A stretch of 8,183 nucleotides of DNA, taken from positions 1 to 8,183 of the forward strand of contig OMPZ01000071.1 in the NCBI GenBank assembly GCA_900313125.1, in the 5' to 3' direction. Source of the stretch: an uncultured Eubacteriales bacterium. Lineage in GTDB: Bacteria; Bacillota; Clostridia; Oscillospirales; Acutalibacteraceae. The position numbers and the translations under genes were made by a program. Position 1 is the stretch's first letter. Every line of letters starts with the position of its first letter. The notes beneath the pieces were generated by a model. That model was not told where the DNA came from. It saw only the letters and a list, made by a program, of their open reading frames with translations, and made no database searches. Positions 1-7,058 of the stretch are shown here, one piece after another.

Positions 1-943
1 ACTTTTCACGCGTGTAGCTGCGGTTCATCGCCTTGAGGACTCTGTTCGAGCCGGACTGGAACGGCAGGTGAAGATGCGCAGATATATGCCTGCTCGACGC
101 GATAACGTCGATAAGCTCCTTTGAACAGTCCTTCGGGTGAGAGGTCATAAAGCGCAGGATATAGTCGCCCTCGATCTTGTCGATCTCCGCCAAAAGCTCG
201 GCGAAGGTGTGCTTTTCCTCCAGATTTTTGCCGTAGGAATTGACGTTCTGACCGAGAAGAGTTATCTCCTTGTAGCCGCTTTCGATCATCTCGCGCGCTT
301 CCGTCACGACGTCCTCGAATTTTCTGCTGCGCTCGCGCCCTCTTGTGTACGGCACTATGCAGTAGGTGCAGAAATTGTTGCAGCCGTACATTATCGGCAG
401 CCAGCCCTTGAACGTGCCGTCGCGGCGCGTCGGTATACCCTCGTAGACAGTTTTGTCGTCAACGCCCGTTTCGTAAACGCGCCCGCCGTAAGTCACCGTG
501 TTGTAAAAAAGCTCGGGGAAACGGTGGAGAGAGTGCGTGCCGAACACGAGGTTTACAAAAGGAAAGCTCTTGTACAGACGCTCTGTAACGTGCTTTTGCT
601 CCATCATGCAGCCGCACAGCCCGATCGTCACGGACGGGTGACGGCGTTTTATGTTTTTCAGCGCGCCCACGTTGCCGAAAACTCTGTCCTCGGCGTGTTC
701 GCGGACGGCGCAGGTATTGAACAGGATAAAGTCGGCGTCCTCCGCCGTTTCGGTAAAGCCGAAGCCCATCTCGGCGAGCATACCCTTTATCTTCTCGCTG
801 TCGGCCACGTTCTGCTGACAGCCGTATGTGCGGATACACGCCATCGGCTTATCGCCGCGCGCGCGCACCGCCATGACCTCGGCACAAAGGTGTATGTAGT
901 TATTTTCGTCGGTAAAATTTTTATATTCAAAGGTGTTAGCCAA
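1..943 (-). CDS. miaB: tRNA-2-methylthio-N6-dimethylallyladenosine synthase MiaB (partial, 3' end outside window)
   Basis: Radical-SAM methylthiotransferase that converts i6A37 to ms2i6A37 in tRNAs reading UNN codons. About 314 residues are visible; the C-terminal rest, including the expected TRAM domain, lies beyond position 1. The N-terminal UPF0004 domain carries the three auxiliary-cluster cysteines: C42 in RTYGCQQN, C78 in FNTCAVRE and C112 in GLCGCMMEQ. The radical-SAM CxxxCxxC is C188/C192/C195 in YGCNNFCTYC, followed by VPYTRGRERSR, LLGQNVNSYG, RFMTSHPKD and HLPFQSGSNRVLKAMNRSY, all typical of MiaB rather than MtaB or RimO. I chose the TTG at 941-943: GGGAG at 952-956 sits 8 nt upstream, an in-frame stop lies shortly before, and the in-frame GTG at 950-952 overlaps the ribosome binding site. 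An ATG at 872-874 is possible but has no comparable site. Family assignment is very secure; the start is inference. Confidence 0.97.
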   Translation of the reverse strand, partial: MANTFEYKNFTDENNYIHLCAEVMAVRARGDKPMACIRTYGCQQNVADSEKIKGMLAEMGFGFTETAEDADFILFNTCAVREHAEDRVFGNVGALKNIKRRHPSVTIGLCGCMMEQKHVTERLYKSFPFVNLVFGTHSLHRFPELFYNTVTYGGRVYETGVDDKTVYEGIPTRRDGTFKGWLPIMYGCNNFCTYCIVPYTRGRERSRKFEDVVTEAREMIESGYKEITLLGQNVNSYGKNLEEKHTFAELLAEIDKIEGDYILRFMTSHPKDCSKELIDVIASSRHISAHLHLPFQSGSNRVLKAMNRSYTREK

Positions 944-951
944 AGCGTCCA

Positions 952-956
952 CTCCC
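952..956 (-). promoter_or_regulatory. Ribosome binding site deciding the miaB TTG start
   Basis: GGGAG on the minus strand, 8 nt before TTG at 941-943. The same 8-nt spacing precedes the chosen starts of the GldG-like, ATPase, coiled-coil and whiA genes in this window, which supports the unusual TTG over the GTG that overlaps this site. Confidence 0.7.
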
Positions 957-1022
957 GTATGTAAATATTAACAAGAGACATTCTCTGCCATTTTAACTTA
1001 TCAAGATAGAATCTCACACTAT

Positions 1023-1051
1023 ATAATACCACAAAATCCCTGACTCTTCAA
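1023..1051 (-). promoter_or_regulatory. Sigma-A promoter of miaB (extended -10)
   Basis: On the minus strand, -35 TTGAAG (1046-1051), a 17-nt spacer (1029-1045) and -10 TATTAT (1023-1028) preceded by TGG, giving an extended TGn -10. Predicted transcription start is near 1015, leaving a 5' leader of about 70 nt before the TTG start at 943. It lies downstream of the terminator at 1092-1127, so miaB has its own promoter and need not depend on the upstream ABC operon. Confidence 0.75.
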
Positions 1052-1091
1052 GTGGCGGCGGGATTTTTACAATTTGTTTACGTTTGGACGC

Positions 1092-1127
1092 AAAAAAGCC
1101 GCGGGTCAATTAGTCCTGCGGCTTTTT
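1092..1127 (-). terminator. Rho-independent terminator of the ABC transporter operon
   Basis: GCCGCGGG (1098-1105) pairs with CCTGCGGC (1115-1122), with one G-U pair and a 9-nt loop. On the minus strand it is followed by six T (1092-1097). It sits 14 nt past the stop of the DUF4340 gene. Five T at 1123-1127 also flank it on the plus strand, so it is symmetric, but no plus-strand gene ends here. Confidence 0.88.
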
Positions 1128-1140
1128 GTTATAATTGATA

Positions 1141-2646
1141 TCAGTAAACGCTCTTGATGCTCTGATTTGCTGCGATCTGCGGCGTATCGGCGATCATCTT
1201 CGTTACATATTCCTCAAAGGCGTAGCTTGAAAGCGAATCGTTGATAAGCACGGGGCACTTTCTGTTCTCCGCTTCAAAGTATTCCGCGGAGGACTTCGTG
1301 CCGTTAGTGAACTCGACAGTCACCTTAAGAAGCTGTTTTTTGCCGCTCGTGCTGTCCTCGATGCCGCCTGCGCGCTGTGCCGACGTAAGATTCTGATAGA
1401 ACACGTTGAATTTGTCCTCGTCTATCGCCGTGCCGTTACAGGTCACGGTGGTAGTCGTGGTCTCAACGTCGTCCTGTGTCGTTGTCTCGTTCTTCACGTC
1501 GAATTTGTACTCCTTGCCGTTGGCTTCAACGGTGATGGCTGAAACGGCGGAGAGCTTCGGGTCCATTATCGAAGCGTCAACGCACTCGTTGTAGTCGTGG
1601 AGCGCCCACGGCACGGACTCCTTGCCGATCTTATAGATAACGCCGCCGCTGAGAATGTACACCTTGTCCTCGCTGTCGGGCTTTGTCGCCTTGTAGCTGA
1701 CCTTGATGTCGGGATACTCGGCTTCGACCGTAACGTACGGATCGTCGAGACCGTATTCCTTGATCCTGCTTTCGTCGGCGTTGACCGCCATAACCTCCTC
1801 AGCCGTAAGATTCCTTACATTGTTTATCATGTAGGTAACGACTTCTTCGTTCGCGAGCACATTGTCGGGAGATGTTATCCTGTACGTCTCGGAGTAAGCG
1901 GAATCGTTTGCGTATTCAAACACGACGTCGCCGCCGAAGAGACTGCCGCCGAACACCATTTTTGAGAACACGTTGCCGCTCTCGTCTGCAGCGGCAGAGC
2001 CGATCTGAGTTGAGATCATGCCCATCGCACCGAGAAGGAATCCGTCCGCCGAATCTGTCGTGACGAGGTAGACGTTCTTGTCGTCGTTGACCATAAGGTA
2101 TGTGCCCTGATTATCGGGGGCGTCGTCGCCGACGATTATAGTTGCCTTGTCGCCGCCCTTATAGGTGACGTTTACCGTAGCTCTCGGGCTGTCAAAGCCA
2201 AAGTCAGACTTTTTCGAGCCGTCGTTTACGATCCTGCCTGCTTCAACGGCTGCAGCGTCGTTTGCGAGCATATCGGGGTTGCCGCCGAGCAGCTCCATAT
2301 CCTCAAAGCCGACAAGCGTGTATACAGTCGCTTCCGTCTGGGTCGAGGTCGTTCCGTCGGAGTCCGTGACCTCGGTCGTCGGAGTATCGGCAAGCAGCGT
2401 GTACTTGCCCGTTTCGTTGTCTACCTCGATCTTCTCAATGTCGGCGGGAATGTGTGTGATAAGGTGATAGTCCGTCACTTCGTCCTCCGCCGTGTAATCG
2501 GAGCTGTCGGAGGATGAAGTATCTTGGTTCTCTATATCCTTCGGGTCCTCCTGCTGCGGCAGCAGGAAGTATACGAGCAGGAAAACTCCCACAAGCAGCA
2601 CGACCGCGGCAATGGAGATTATAAGCGTTTTCGTTGTCTTTTTCAT
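1141..2646 (-). CDS. DUF4340 domain-containing membrane-anchored protein
   Basis: 501 residues; last gene of the ABC operon, starting 12 nt after the GldG-like stop with GGAGG 6 nt before ATG. Residues 1-7 are basic (KKTTK), then one hydrophobic helix at about 8-28, then an acidic Ser/Thr/Asp linker (31-58) and a large soluble region to the C-terminus. It looks like a signal-anchor protein with the bulk outside the membrane; no lipobox cysteine is seen. DUF4340 features: FGFDSPRATVNV (149-160) followed by a GDDAPDNQGTYL segment, and a second similar strand YGLDDPYVTVEA (298-309), suggesting repeated beta-rich units. A Thr-rich stretch lies at 387-401. DUF4340 genes commonly sit beside GldA/F/G-like ABC genes, as here; I infer an accessory or substrate-engaging subunit. 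No enzymatic motif is visible, and the molecular role is unknown. Confidence 0.88.
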   Translation of the reverse strand: MKKTTKTLIISIAAVVLLVGVFLLVYFLLPQQEDPKDIENQDTSSSDSSDYTAEDEVTDYHLITHIPADIEKIEVDNETGKYTLLADTPTTEVTDSDGTTSTQTEATVYTLVGFEDMELLGGNPDMLANDAAAVEAGRIVNDGSKKSDFGFDSPRATVNVTYKGGDKATIIVGDDAPDNQGTYLMVNDDKNVYLVTTDSADGFLLGAMGMISTQIGSAAADESGNVFSKMVFGGSLFGGDVVFEYANDSAYSETYRITSPDNVLANEEVVTYMINNVRNLTAEEVMAVNADESRIKEYGLDDPYVTVEAEYPDIKVSYKATKPDSEDKVYILSGGVIYKIGKESVPWALHDYNECVDASIMDPKLSAVSAITVEANGKEYKFDVKNETTTQDDVETTTTTVTCNGTAIDEDKFNVFYQNLTSAQRAGGIEDSTSGKKQLLKVTVEFTNGTKSSAEYFEAENRKCPVLINDSLSSYAFEEYVTKMIADTPQIAANQSIKSVY

Positions 2647-2658
2647 GATCGTCCTCCG

Positions 2659-4515
2659 TTACATATTGCGGCGTTTTACAAAGATAACGATACCTGCGAT
2701 GAGCACGCAAAGCGGGATAGCTACCGCGAAGAGCACCGTGAATACTCCGAGCTGAGCCGATGTTATGCTGAGCGTTTCAGACTGGAGCGACTGTGTTTCG
2801 ATGCTGACACCAACGTTGTCTCTGCCGACAAGCGTGTTGAGCATCGACAGCATATAGGACGCGTTGCCGTACATATTCGATGCGAGGAACGATTCGGTAA
2901 CAACGTAGTTCGAGCCGATGACGATGATGTTGGAATCATTCGTCGCGGTGGAATCTGAGTCTGTATCAGAATCGGTATCGCTCTTTGTCGAGCCCTTTGT
3001 CGCGATCGCGCCGACTGCAAGACCGGGCATGGATTCTTCCTTAGGCTCCGCGCTGTCGCCCGTTTCGGCAGGATAGACCACCGTGCTCTGGTCGGAGAGC
3101 TTGAACAGCGACTTCGCGTTGTTCTCGTCCGTTATCTTGACTGGGTGCGTATATACGCCGTTGCCGTAGAATACGCAGAACGGCAGATCGGAGTTCTTCA
3201 TCTTTTCGGTATATGTCGTGTCGGTGTATTCCGACGCGAAGAGGTATACGCCGTATGTGATCTGAGAGATCTTGCTCATGTCGTTCTCGACCGCGTAGCC
3301 GTTCTCGACCTGCAGACCCCACTGCTCGAGCAGGGAGTCGATGTTCGGCATGGGCGCGAGCGACGCGCTCGGCAGGTACAGAAGCTGCTTGCCGTACTCG
3401 CCGTCGTTGTTGAGGTAAGCGGAGATCTTATCAACATAGGACGCGTCGAGATCGACGTTCGGCGCGTAGAGGACGAGTATCTCAGTATCGGCGGAAATGT
3501 CGTCGATCGCGGGAGAAAGCTCCTCCGTCTCAAAGCCGTTGTTGTCGAGGAACGTTTTGAACGCGGAGTAGTCCTCGCTCGAGATGCCGGAGATGAAGGA
3601 CACCTTCGGCTTTCTGTCGAGAGTTACGTTGAGTATCGCGCTCGTGACGGCTTCTTCCACCTTGCAGCCTGCGATGTAGTAGGAATACGAGGTGTAGTCG
3701 ATCTGAACGTCGAAGTAATCCATCGTGGAGAGATACTTGTAGTCGTTCTCGCCCTGAACGATGATTCCGTACTGAGCAAGCTGCTCGTCGGGGTACTGGC
3801 TCGTAAAGGTCGGGTTTGACGCGAGATCAAGGAACTCGAGCGAGATGTGGTCGGAGTTGTCCTTGTACTTGTGCAGAAGGGAATCGGACTGGATATAATA
3901 CTCGCCGCCCTCGCGGTACGTTTTCTCGTCGGCGAGAACGATGATCCTGATATCCTGACCGAGCTTCGAGAGGTAGTCCAGGGTCTCGTCGGTAAGGTCA
4001 AAGCTGCCGGAGCCTGTCGTGTCGGCAACGAGCGCGGGCACACGCTCAACGAGCGTTGTCGCAAGCAGGTTCACGATGATGACAGCCGCGATAAACAAAG
4101 CTACGAGCGCGATCGAGAACCAGCCGCGTTTGAAGGCTCTCGCCTTGAGCGAGCGGCGGCTTTTGCGCTGCGCCTTCTTCTCAGCCTTTTCGGGCGAGAT
4201 CGTTTTTTCCTTCTTCGGCTTTTTCTCCTTGCCGGTCGTTTCAGCCGTTTTTGTATCGGCAGTATCGTCGGCGGAGTCGTTTTCCTCGGCGGTGTCCTTT
4301 TCCTCCTCGGAAGCCGTCTCTTCCGCCGAGCCCTCCTCTGTCTTTTCCTCTGTATTTTCCGGGCTTTCGCTCTCATTGACAGCGGCAGCCGCAGTCTCCT
4401 CAGCAGCTTCCGTTTCGGCGGACTTTTCGGCAGTATCGCCGTCTTTTTCAAGCGTCAGCTTTTTTTCGCTCTCGCCGCCGACAGCGAGCTTTTCGTTTTC
4501 TTTTTTCTTACTCAC
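2659..4515 (-). CDS. GldG family ABC transporter auxiliary protein with long charged N-terminal tail
   Basis: 618 residues from GTG at 4513-4515, with AGGAGG (4524-4529) 8 nt upstream; an earlier in-frame GTG at 4522-4524 overlaps that site and is unlikely. Order: acidic Glu/Ala/Ser/Thr tail (about 20-95), Lys/Arg-rich segment (96-130), transmembrane helix (about 132-154), large extracytoplasmic domain, second helix (about 590-613) and short basic tail KRRNM. FDLTDETLDYLSKLGQDIRI (172-191) just after the first helix is the GldG/ABC_transp_aux hallmark; VSFISGISSEDYSAFKTFLD (305-324) and EILVLYAPNVDLD (345-357) belong to the same domain. A low-complexity Ser/Asp/Thr stretch spans about 509-528. 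The domain is related to DUF4350/GATase-like folds; no catalytic triad is evident. Its gene follows the permease stop with the ribosome binding site overlapping the TAA, indicating translational coupling. Inferred to be a permease partner; substrate unknown. Confidence 0.88.
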   Translation of the reverse strand: MSKKKENEKLAVGGESEKKLTLEKDGDTAEKSAETEAAEETAAAAVNESESPENTEEKTEEGSAEETASEEEKDTAEENDSADDTADTKTAETTGKEKKPKKEKTISPEKAEKKAQRKSRRSLKARAFKRGWFSIALVALFIAAVIIVNLLATTLVERVPALVADTTGSGSFDLTDETLDYLSKLGQDIRIIVLADEKTYREGGEYYIQSDSLLHKYKDNSDHISLEFLDLASNPTFTSQYPDEQLAQYGIIVQGENDYKYLSTMDYFDVQIDYTSYSYYIAGCKVEEAVTSAILNVTLDRKPKVSFISGISSEDYSAFKTFLDNNGFETEELSPAIDDISADTEILVLYAPNVDLDASYVDKISAYLNNDGEYGKQLLYLPSASLAPMPNIDSLLEQWGLQVENGYAVENDMSKISQITYGVYLFASEYTDTTYTEKMKNSDLPFCVFYGNGVYTHPVKITDENNAKSLFKLSDQSTVVYPAETGDSAEPKEESMPGLAVGAIATKGSTKSDTDSDTDSDSTATNDSNIIVIGSNYVVTESFLASNMYGNASYMLSMLNTLVGRDNVGVSIETQSLQSETLSITSAQLGVFTVLFAVAIPLCVLIAGIVIFVKRRNM

Positions 4516-4523
4516 AGCGTGCA

Positions 4524-4529
4524 CCTCCT
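4524..4529 (-). promoter_or_regulatory. Ribosome binding site of the GldG-like gene, overlapping the permease stop codon
   Basis: The minus-strand reads TAAGGAGGTG: the permease TAA (4529-4531) shares its last base with AGGAGG. The spacing of 8 nt to GTG at 4515 decides the start against the GTG at 4524 that lies inside the site. The overlap favours coupled translation of the two subunits. Confidence 0.75.
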
Positions 4530-5233
4530 TAGCTCCAGCGTTTCTTCTCTACCACGCGCACCGTCAGGAATATGAACAGCGCGATCAGCGAAAGGAAGAA
4601 CACTATATCGGCAAGACTGAGAAGTCCGACCGTGAAATTCTGATAATGAGTCAGGAAAGATACGGCGTTGAGAGCTTTGCTCACAAACGAGACCGTGACA
4701 GCGTTCGCTACGTTGTCGAGCAGGTATACGAAAAGACCTGCGGCAAAGCCCGTAACGGCTGCGATCATCTGACTCTCAGTCAGCGACGACAGGAAAATGT
4801 CGATAGCGATAAACGTAGCCGCAAGCAGGAAAAGACCTATGCAGTTGCAGATTATCACCGACCATTTCGGCGTTGTGAAGAACGAGAGCGTAAAGCCGTA
4901 TATCAGAAAGATCGACATACAGATAAGATAAAGCAGGCACGCCGAGAAAAATTTGCCCAGCACGATAGACGGTATGCTGACAGGAGAGGTGAGCAGCGCC
5001 TGATCTGTTTTAAGGCGTTTTTCGTCGCTCATAAGGCGCATACACATTATGGGCGTGAGGAATATCGTTACAAGGAACATATTTGAAAAAACGTACGAAA
5101 GCTCCGAGGTGTTGTTCCCAAGGCATATAAGCGAGAAAAACAGACCGGAGAAAAACAGGAATATCGCCATGATAACGTAAGCAAGCGGCGAACAGAAATA
5201 GGAGTACATCTCCCTTTTGATTATCGCAGTCAT
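4529..5233 (-). CDS. ABC-2 type transporter permease (GldF-like)
   Basis: 234 residues; integral membrane subunit expected to pair with the ATPase encoded directly upstream. Six hydrophobic helices at about 19-37, 49-68, 95-119, 126-148, 155-172 and 206-225. The N-terminal MTAIIKREMYSYFCSPLAYV, a short amphipathic lead into helix 1, is typical of GldF/NosY-like ABC-2 permeases. The cytoplasmic loop after helix 2, MSDEKRLKTDQALLTSPVS (68-86), matches the family's conserved loop, usually an EERRxGTxELLLTxPV-like pattern. The ATG abuts the ATPase stop (TAAATG, zero gap), with GGGAGG 11 nt upstream inside the ATPase gene, so the two are translationally coupled. Substrate cannot be read from the sequence. 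Confidence 0.92.
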   Translation of the reverse strand: MTAIIKREMYSYFCSPLAYVIMAIFLFFSGLFFSLICLGNNTSELSYVFSNMFLVTIFLTPIMCMRLMSDEKRLKTDQALLTSPVSIPSIVLGKFFSACLLYLICMSIFLIYGFTLSFFTTPKWSVIICNCIGLFLLAATFIAIDIFLSSLTESQMIAAVTGFAAGLFVYLLDNVANAVTVSFVSKALNAVSFLTHYQNFTVGLLSLADIVFFLSLIALFIFLTVRVVEKKRWS

Positions 5234-6196
5234 TTACTTTACAGCCTCCCTTTTTGCAGCGTAGCTCGTGTCGTTGGTGAGCTTGAGGAAGATCTCTTCA
5301 AGCGACGGGTCTGCGCTCTGCATTAGCATAAGGGGCAGCTTGTTTTCGGCAAGCTTGTAGAAAACAGCTTCTCTCACGTCGCAGTTCTGATTTTCCTCTA
5401 TGATAAATTCGTAAATGCCGTCGGAAAGCTCGCGCTCCGTCTTGATCGACTTTACGTCGCGTATCGACTCGACAGCGTTTATCACAGCGGACTTCGAGCC
5501 CTTTACCTGTATACGCAGCTTGTCGGACTTTCCGAGCACCTTCGAGAGATTTTCCGTTTCGGCGTCGGCTACGATCCTGCCGTTGCTGATGATAAGCACT
5601 CTGTCGCAGATCGCCTGCACCTCGGAGAGGATATGCGAGGACAGTATTACCGTGTGCTTTTTGCCGAGGTTTTTCACGAGGTTCCTAATCTCGATGATCT
5701 GTTTCGGGTCGAGACCGACGGTAGGCTCGTCGAGGATAAGCACGGGCGGGTTGCCGAGCAGAGCCTGCGCAAGACCGACGCGCTGCTTATAGCCCTTTGA
5801 CAGATTTTTGATAATGCGGTCCTCGACCTGACTGATCTTCACAAGGCGGCACACCTCGTCGATGTGCTGCTCCTTATCGAGCTTGACGCGCTTTAGGTCG
5901 TACATGAACTCAAGGTACTTGCGAACGGTCATGTCGGTATAGAGAGGCGGTATCTCGGGGAGATAACCGATCTTTGATTTCACGCCCTTCGGGTCGTCGA
6001 GTATCTCGCAGCCGTCAACGGTAACGGTTCCGCTCGACGAAGAAAGATAGCCTGTGATGATATTCATGGTAGTTGACTTTCCTGCGCCGTTAGGTCCGAG
6101 AAAGCCGAGTATCTCGCCGCTTTTTACGGTAAAGCTTATGTCGTCAACGGCTTTTTTGTCGCCGTACATTTTTGTGACATTTTTCACTTCAACCAT
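5234..6196 (-). CDS. ABC transporter ATP-binding protein (GldA-like)
   Basis: 320 residues from ATG at 6194-6196, with AGGAG (6205-6209) 8 nt upstream; the in-frame GTG at 6203-6205 touches that site and is not preferred. Nucleotide-binding domain motifs: Walker A GPNGAGKST (34-42), Q-loop position filled by Glu in GYLPEIPPLY (77-86), signature LSKGYKQRV (132-140), Walker B VLILDEP (152-158, D156/E157), D-loop GLDP (161-164) and switch His188 in SSHIL. Glu at the Q-loop and the LSKGY signature match the GldA/CcmA-like ABC-2 exporters, so this is a family trait rather than a defect. After about 215 a separate C-terminal domain ends with the ADPSLEEIFLKLT segment (295-307), as in many ABC-2 ATPases. 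It energises the permease encoded next, and is the first gene of the four-gene operon. Confidence 0.95.
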   Translation of the reverse strand: MVEVKNVTKMYGDKKAVDDISFTVKSGEILGFLGPNGAGKSTTMNIITGYLSSSSGTVTVDGCEILDDPKGVKSKIGYLPEIPPLYTDMTVRKYLEFMYDLKRVKLDKEQHIDEVCRLVKISQVEDRIIKNLSKGYKQRVGLAQALLGNPPVLILDEPTVGLDPKQIIEIRNLVKNLGKKHTVILSSHILSEVQAICDRVLIISNGRIVADAETENLSKVLGKSDKLRIQVKGSKSAVINAVESIRDVKSIKTERELSDGIYEFIIEENQNCDVREAVFYKLAENKLPLMLMQSADPSLEEIFLKLTNDTSYAAKREAVK

Positions 6197-6204
6197 ATAG
6201 CTCA

Positions 6205-6209
6205 CTCCT
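6205..6209 (-). promoter_or_regulatory. Ribosome binding site deciding the ATPase start
   Basis: AGGAG on the minus strand, 8 nt before ATG at 6196. It moves the start in from the longer in-frame GTG (6203-6205), whose first G is the last base of this site. Confidence 0.75.
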
Positions 6210-6241
6210 TTTTTTGTAAAATAAGTCTCACAGAACTTAGT

Positions 6242-6270
6242 GTATTACAAATTTATTAACGGAGTGTGAA
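6242..6270 (-). promoter_or_regulatory. Weak candidate promoter of the ABC operon
   Basis: The stretch 6197-6333 between the preceding terminator and the ATPase is A+T-rich and must hold the operon promoter unless read-through suffices. The best sigma-A-like pair on the minus strand is TTCACA (6265-6270) with either TGTAAT (6244-6249, 15-nt spacer) or TAATAC (6242-6247, 17-nt spacer). Neither is strong, in contrast to the promoters of miaB and the coiled-coil gene. A TATATATA run at about 6281-6288 has no good -35 partner. Confidence 0.3.
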
Positions 6271-6333
6271 CTTGAAAGGTATATATAGTGAAATTTGCGG
6301 GCTGTTTCCCGTTTTGCTTTCAGATGATTTTAA

Positions 6334-6381
6334 GAAAACAAAAAACGGCGCAGAGAGCCGGATCGTAGGCTCCCCGCGCCG
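6334..6381 (-). terminator. Rho-independent terminator of the coiled-coil gene
   Basis: A 14-bp stem: the arms 6346-6359 and 6368-6381 pair throughout with two G-U pairs, closing an 8-nt loop (6360-6367). On the minus strand it is followed by TTTTTTGTTTTC (6334-6345). It begins 22 nt past the stop at 6403 and separates that gene from the ABC operon. Confidence 0.93.
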
Positions 6382-6402
6382 GGATATGTAATTTCAGCCG
6401 CA

Positions 6403-7038
6403 CTAATCAACGTAATTTCCGTCAACGAGCTTTGCTTCGCTGCGTGAAAGCGAAAGGTCGTCGATCGGGTCGTCGTACTCCTTTATCTTGTTGACGGAGT
6501 AAAAACCGCTCCTGATAGCCGCAAGCTTTGTTGAGTGTGTGTTCAGAAGGTCGAGCATGAGCTGTATCTCGTCGTCAACGTCGCTCTGCTTCGTGCTCTC
6601 CGACTTTGCCATATTGTCGAGGTCAAGCTTCAGCTTTTTGATGTCCTTCTGGATATAGTCTATCATCGTGACGGCGTCCATGCTCGTCTCGCGCACCTTG
6701 TCCATAAGCTCGAGCGACTCGCGCCGAACCTCCTCGCGCGCCTGCGTCGCCGACGTATATGTGCCGTTTACGCGCTCAAACTCCGTTTTCATTATATCAT
6801 ACTTTTTTGTAAGCTCCGCCTTTTCTTCGGCAAGCTCCTCTACACGCTTAGAGTAGAAACGCTTGTTTTCTTCAAGCTCTGTGCGAAACGCGCTCGCCTG
6901 CTCGACCGACGTTTTCACACTCTGATAGAGACGCTCGTTTTCCTTTTTAAGGCGCAGCAGCTCGCTCGATCTGTCGGCGGCTTCATATTCAAGCTGCATA
7001 ACTCTTTCCTTCAGCTCTATCTCCTTGATCTCTGACAT
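6403..7038 (-). CDS. Coiled-coil protein of unknown function
   Basis: 211 residues from ATG at 7036-7038, with GGAGG (7047-7051) 8 nt upstream. No signal peptide, membrane helix or catalytic motif is visible, so it is probably cytoplasmic. Nearly the whole chain is charged and helical with heptad-like spacing of Leu/Val/Ile: coiled-coil segments at about 4-90 and 98-145, and a third helix at about 152-178. It ends in a less helical acidic tail with DDPIDDLSLSRSE (189-201). Overall shape recalls DivIVA/GpsB-type or structural scaffold proteins, but the conserved DivIVA N-terminal motif is not present, so I do not assign it. It forms its own transcription unit between whiA and the ABC operon, with a strong promoter and terminator. 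That it is a real gene is well supported by the ribosome binding site, promoter and terminator; the function is not known. Confidence 0.85.
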   Translation of the reverse strand: MSEIKEIELKERVMQLEYEAADRSSELLRLKKENERLYQSVKTSVEQASAFRTELEENKRFYSKRVEELAEEKAELTKKYDIMKTEFERVNGTYTSATQAREEVRRESLELMDKVRETSMDAVTMIDYIQKDIKKLKLDLDNMAKSESTKQSDVDDEIQLMLDLLNTHSTKLAAIRSGFYSVNKIKEYDDPIDDLSLSRSEAKLVDGNYVD

Positions 7039-7058
7039 TTATAACACCTCCGGTGGTA

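Noticed and set aside
137..964. Plus-strand open frame of 275 codons at the left end
   Set aside because: It is antisense to miaB, whose radical-SAM and cluster cysteines are intact in the minus frame. The plus frame is a shadow of codon bias.
787..1032. Minus-strand frame of 81 codons upstream of and overlapping miaB
   Set aside because: It starts inside the miaB promoter and runs out of frame through the miaB 5' end with an Arg/Ala-rich translation. No ribosome binding site or domain supports it.
1092..1127. Symmetric hairpin as a possible attachment site or mobile-element end
   Set aside because: Stem, T-run and position just past a stop codon fit a terminator; no integrase, transposase or target duplication is nearby.
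3145..4575. Two further plus-strand open frames (3145-3819 and 3847-4575)
   Set aside because: Both lie opposite the GldG-like gene, are Arg/Val/Leu-rich, and show no start signal or domain.
4019..5086. Long plus-strand open frame of 355 codons
   Set aside because: It is antisense to the GldG-like and permease genes, Ser/Phe-rich in the part opposite the Glu/Lys-rich tail, has no ribosome binding site or recognisable domain, and disappears where the minus-strand composition changes.
5234..6196. Glu in place of the Q-loop Gln in the ATPase, as a sign of inactivity
   Set aside because: GYLPE is usual in GldA-like and related ABC-2 ATPases, and Walker A, Walker B, signature and switch His are all intact.
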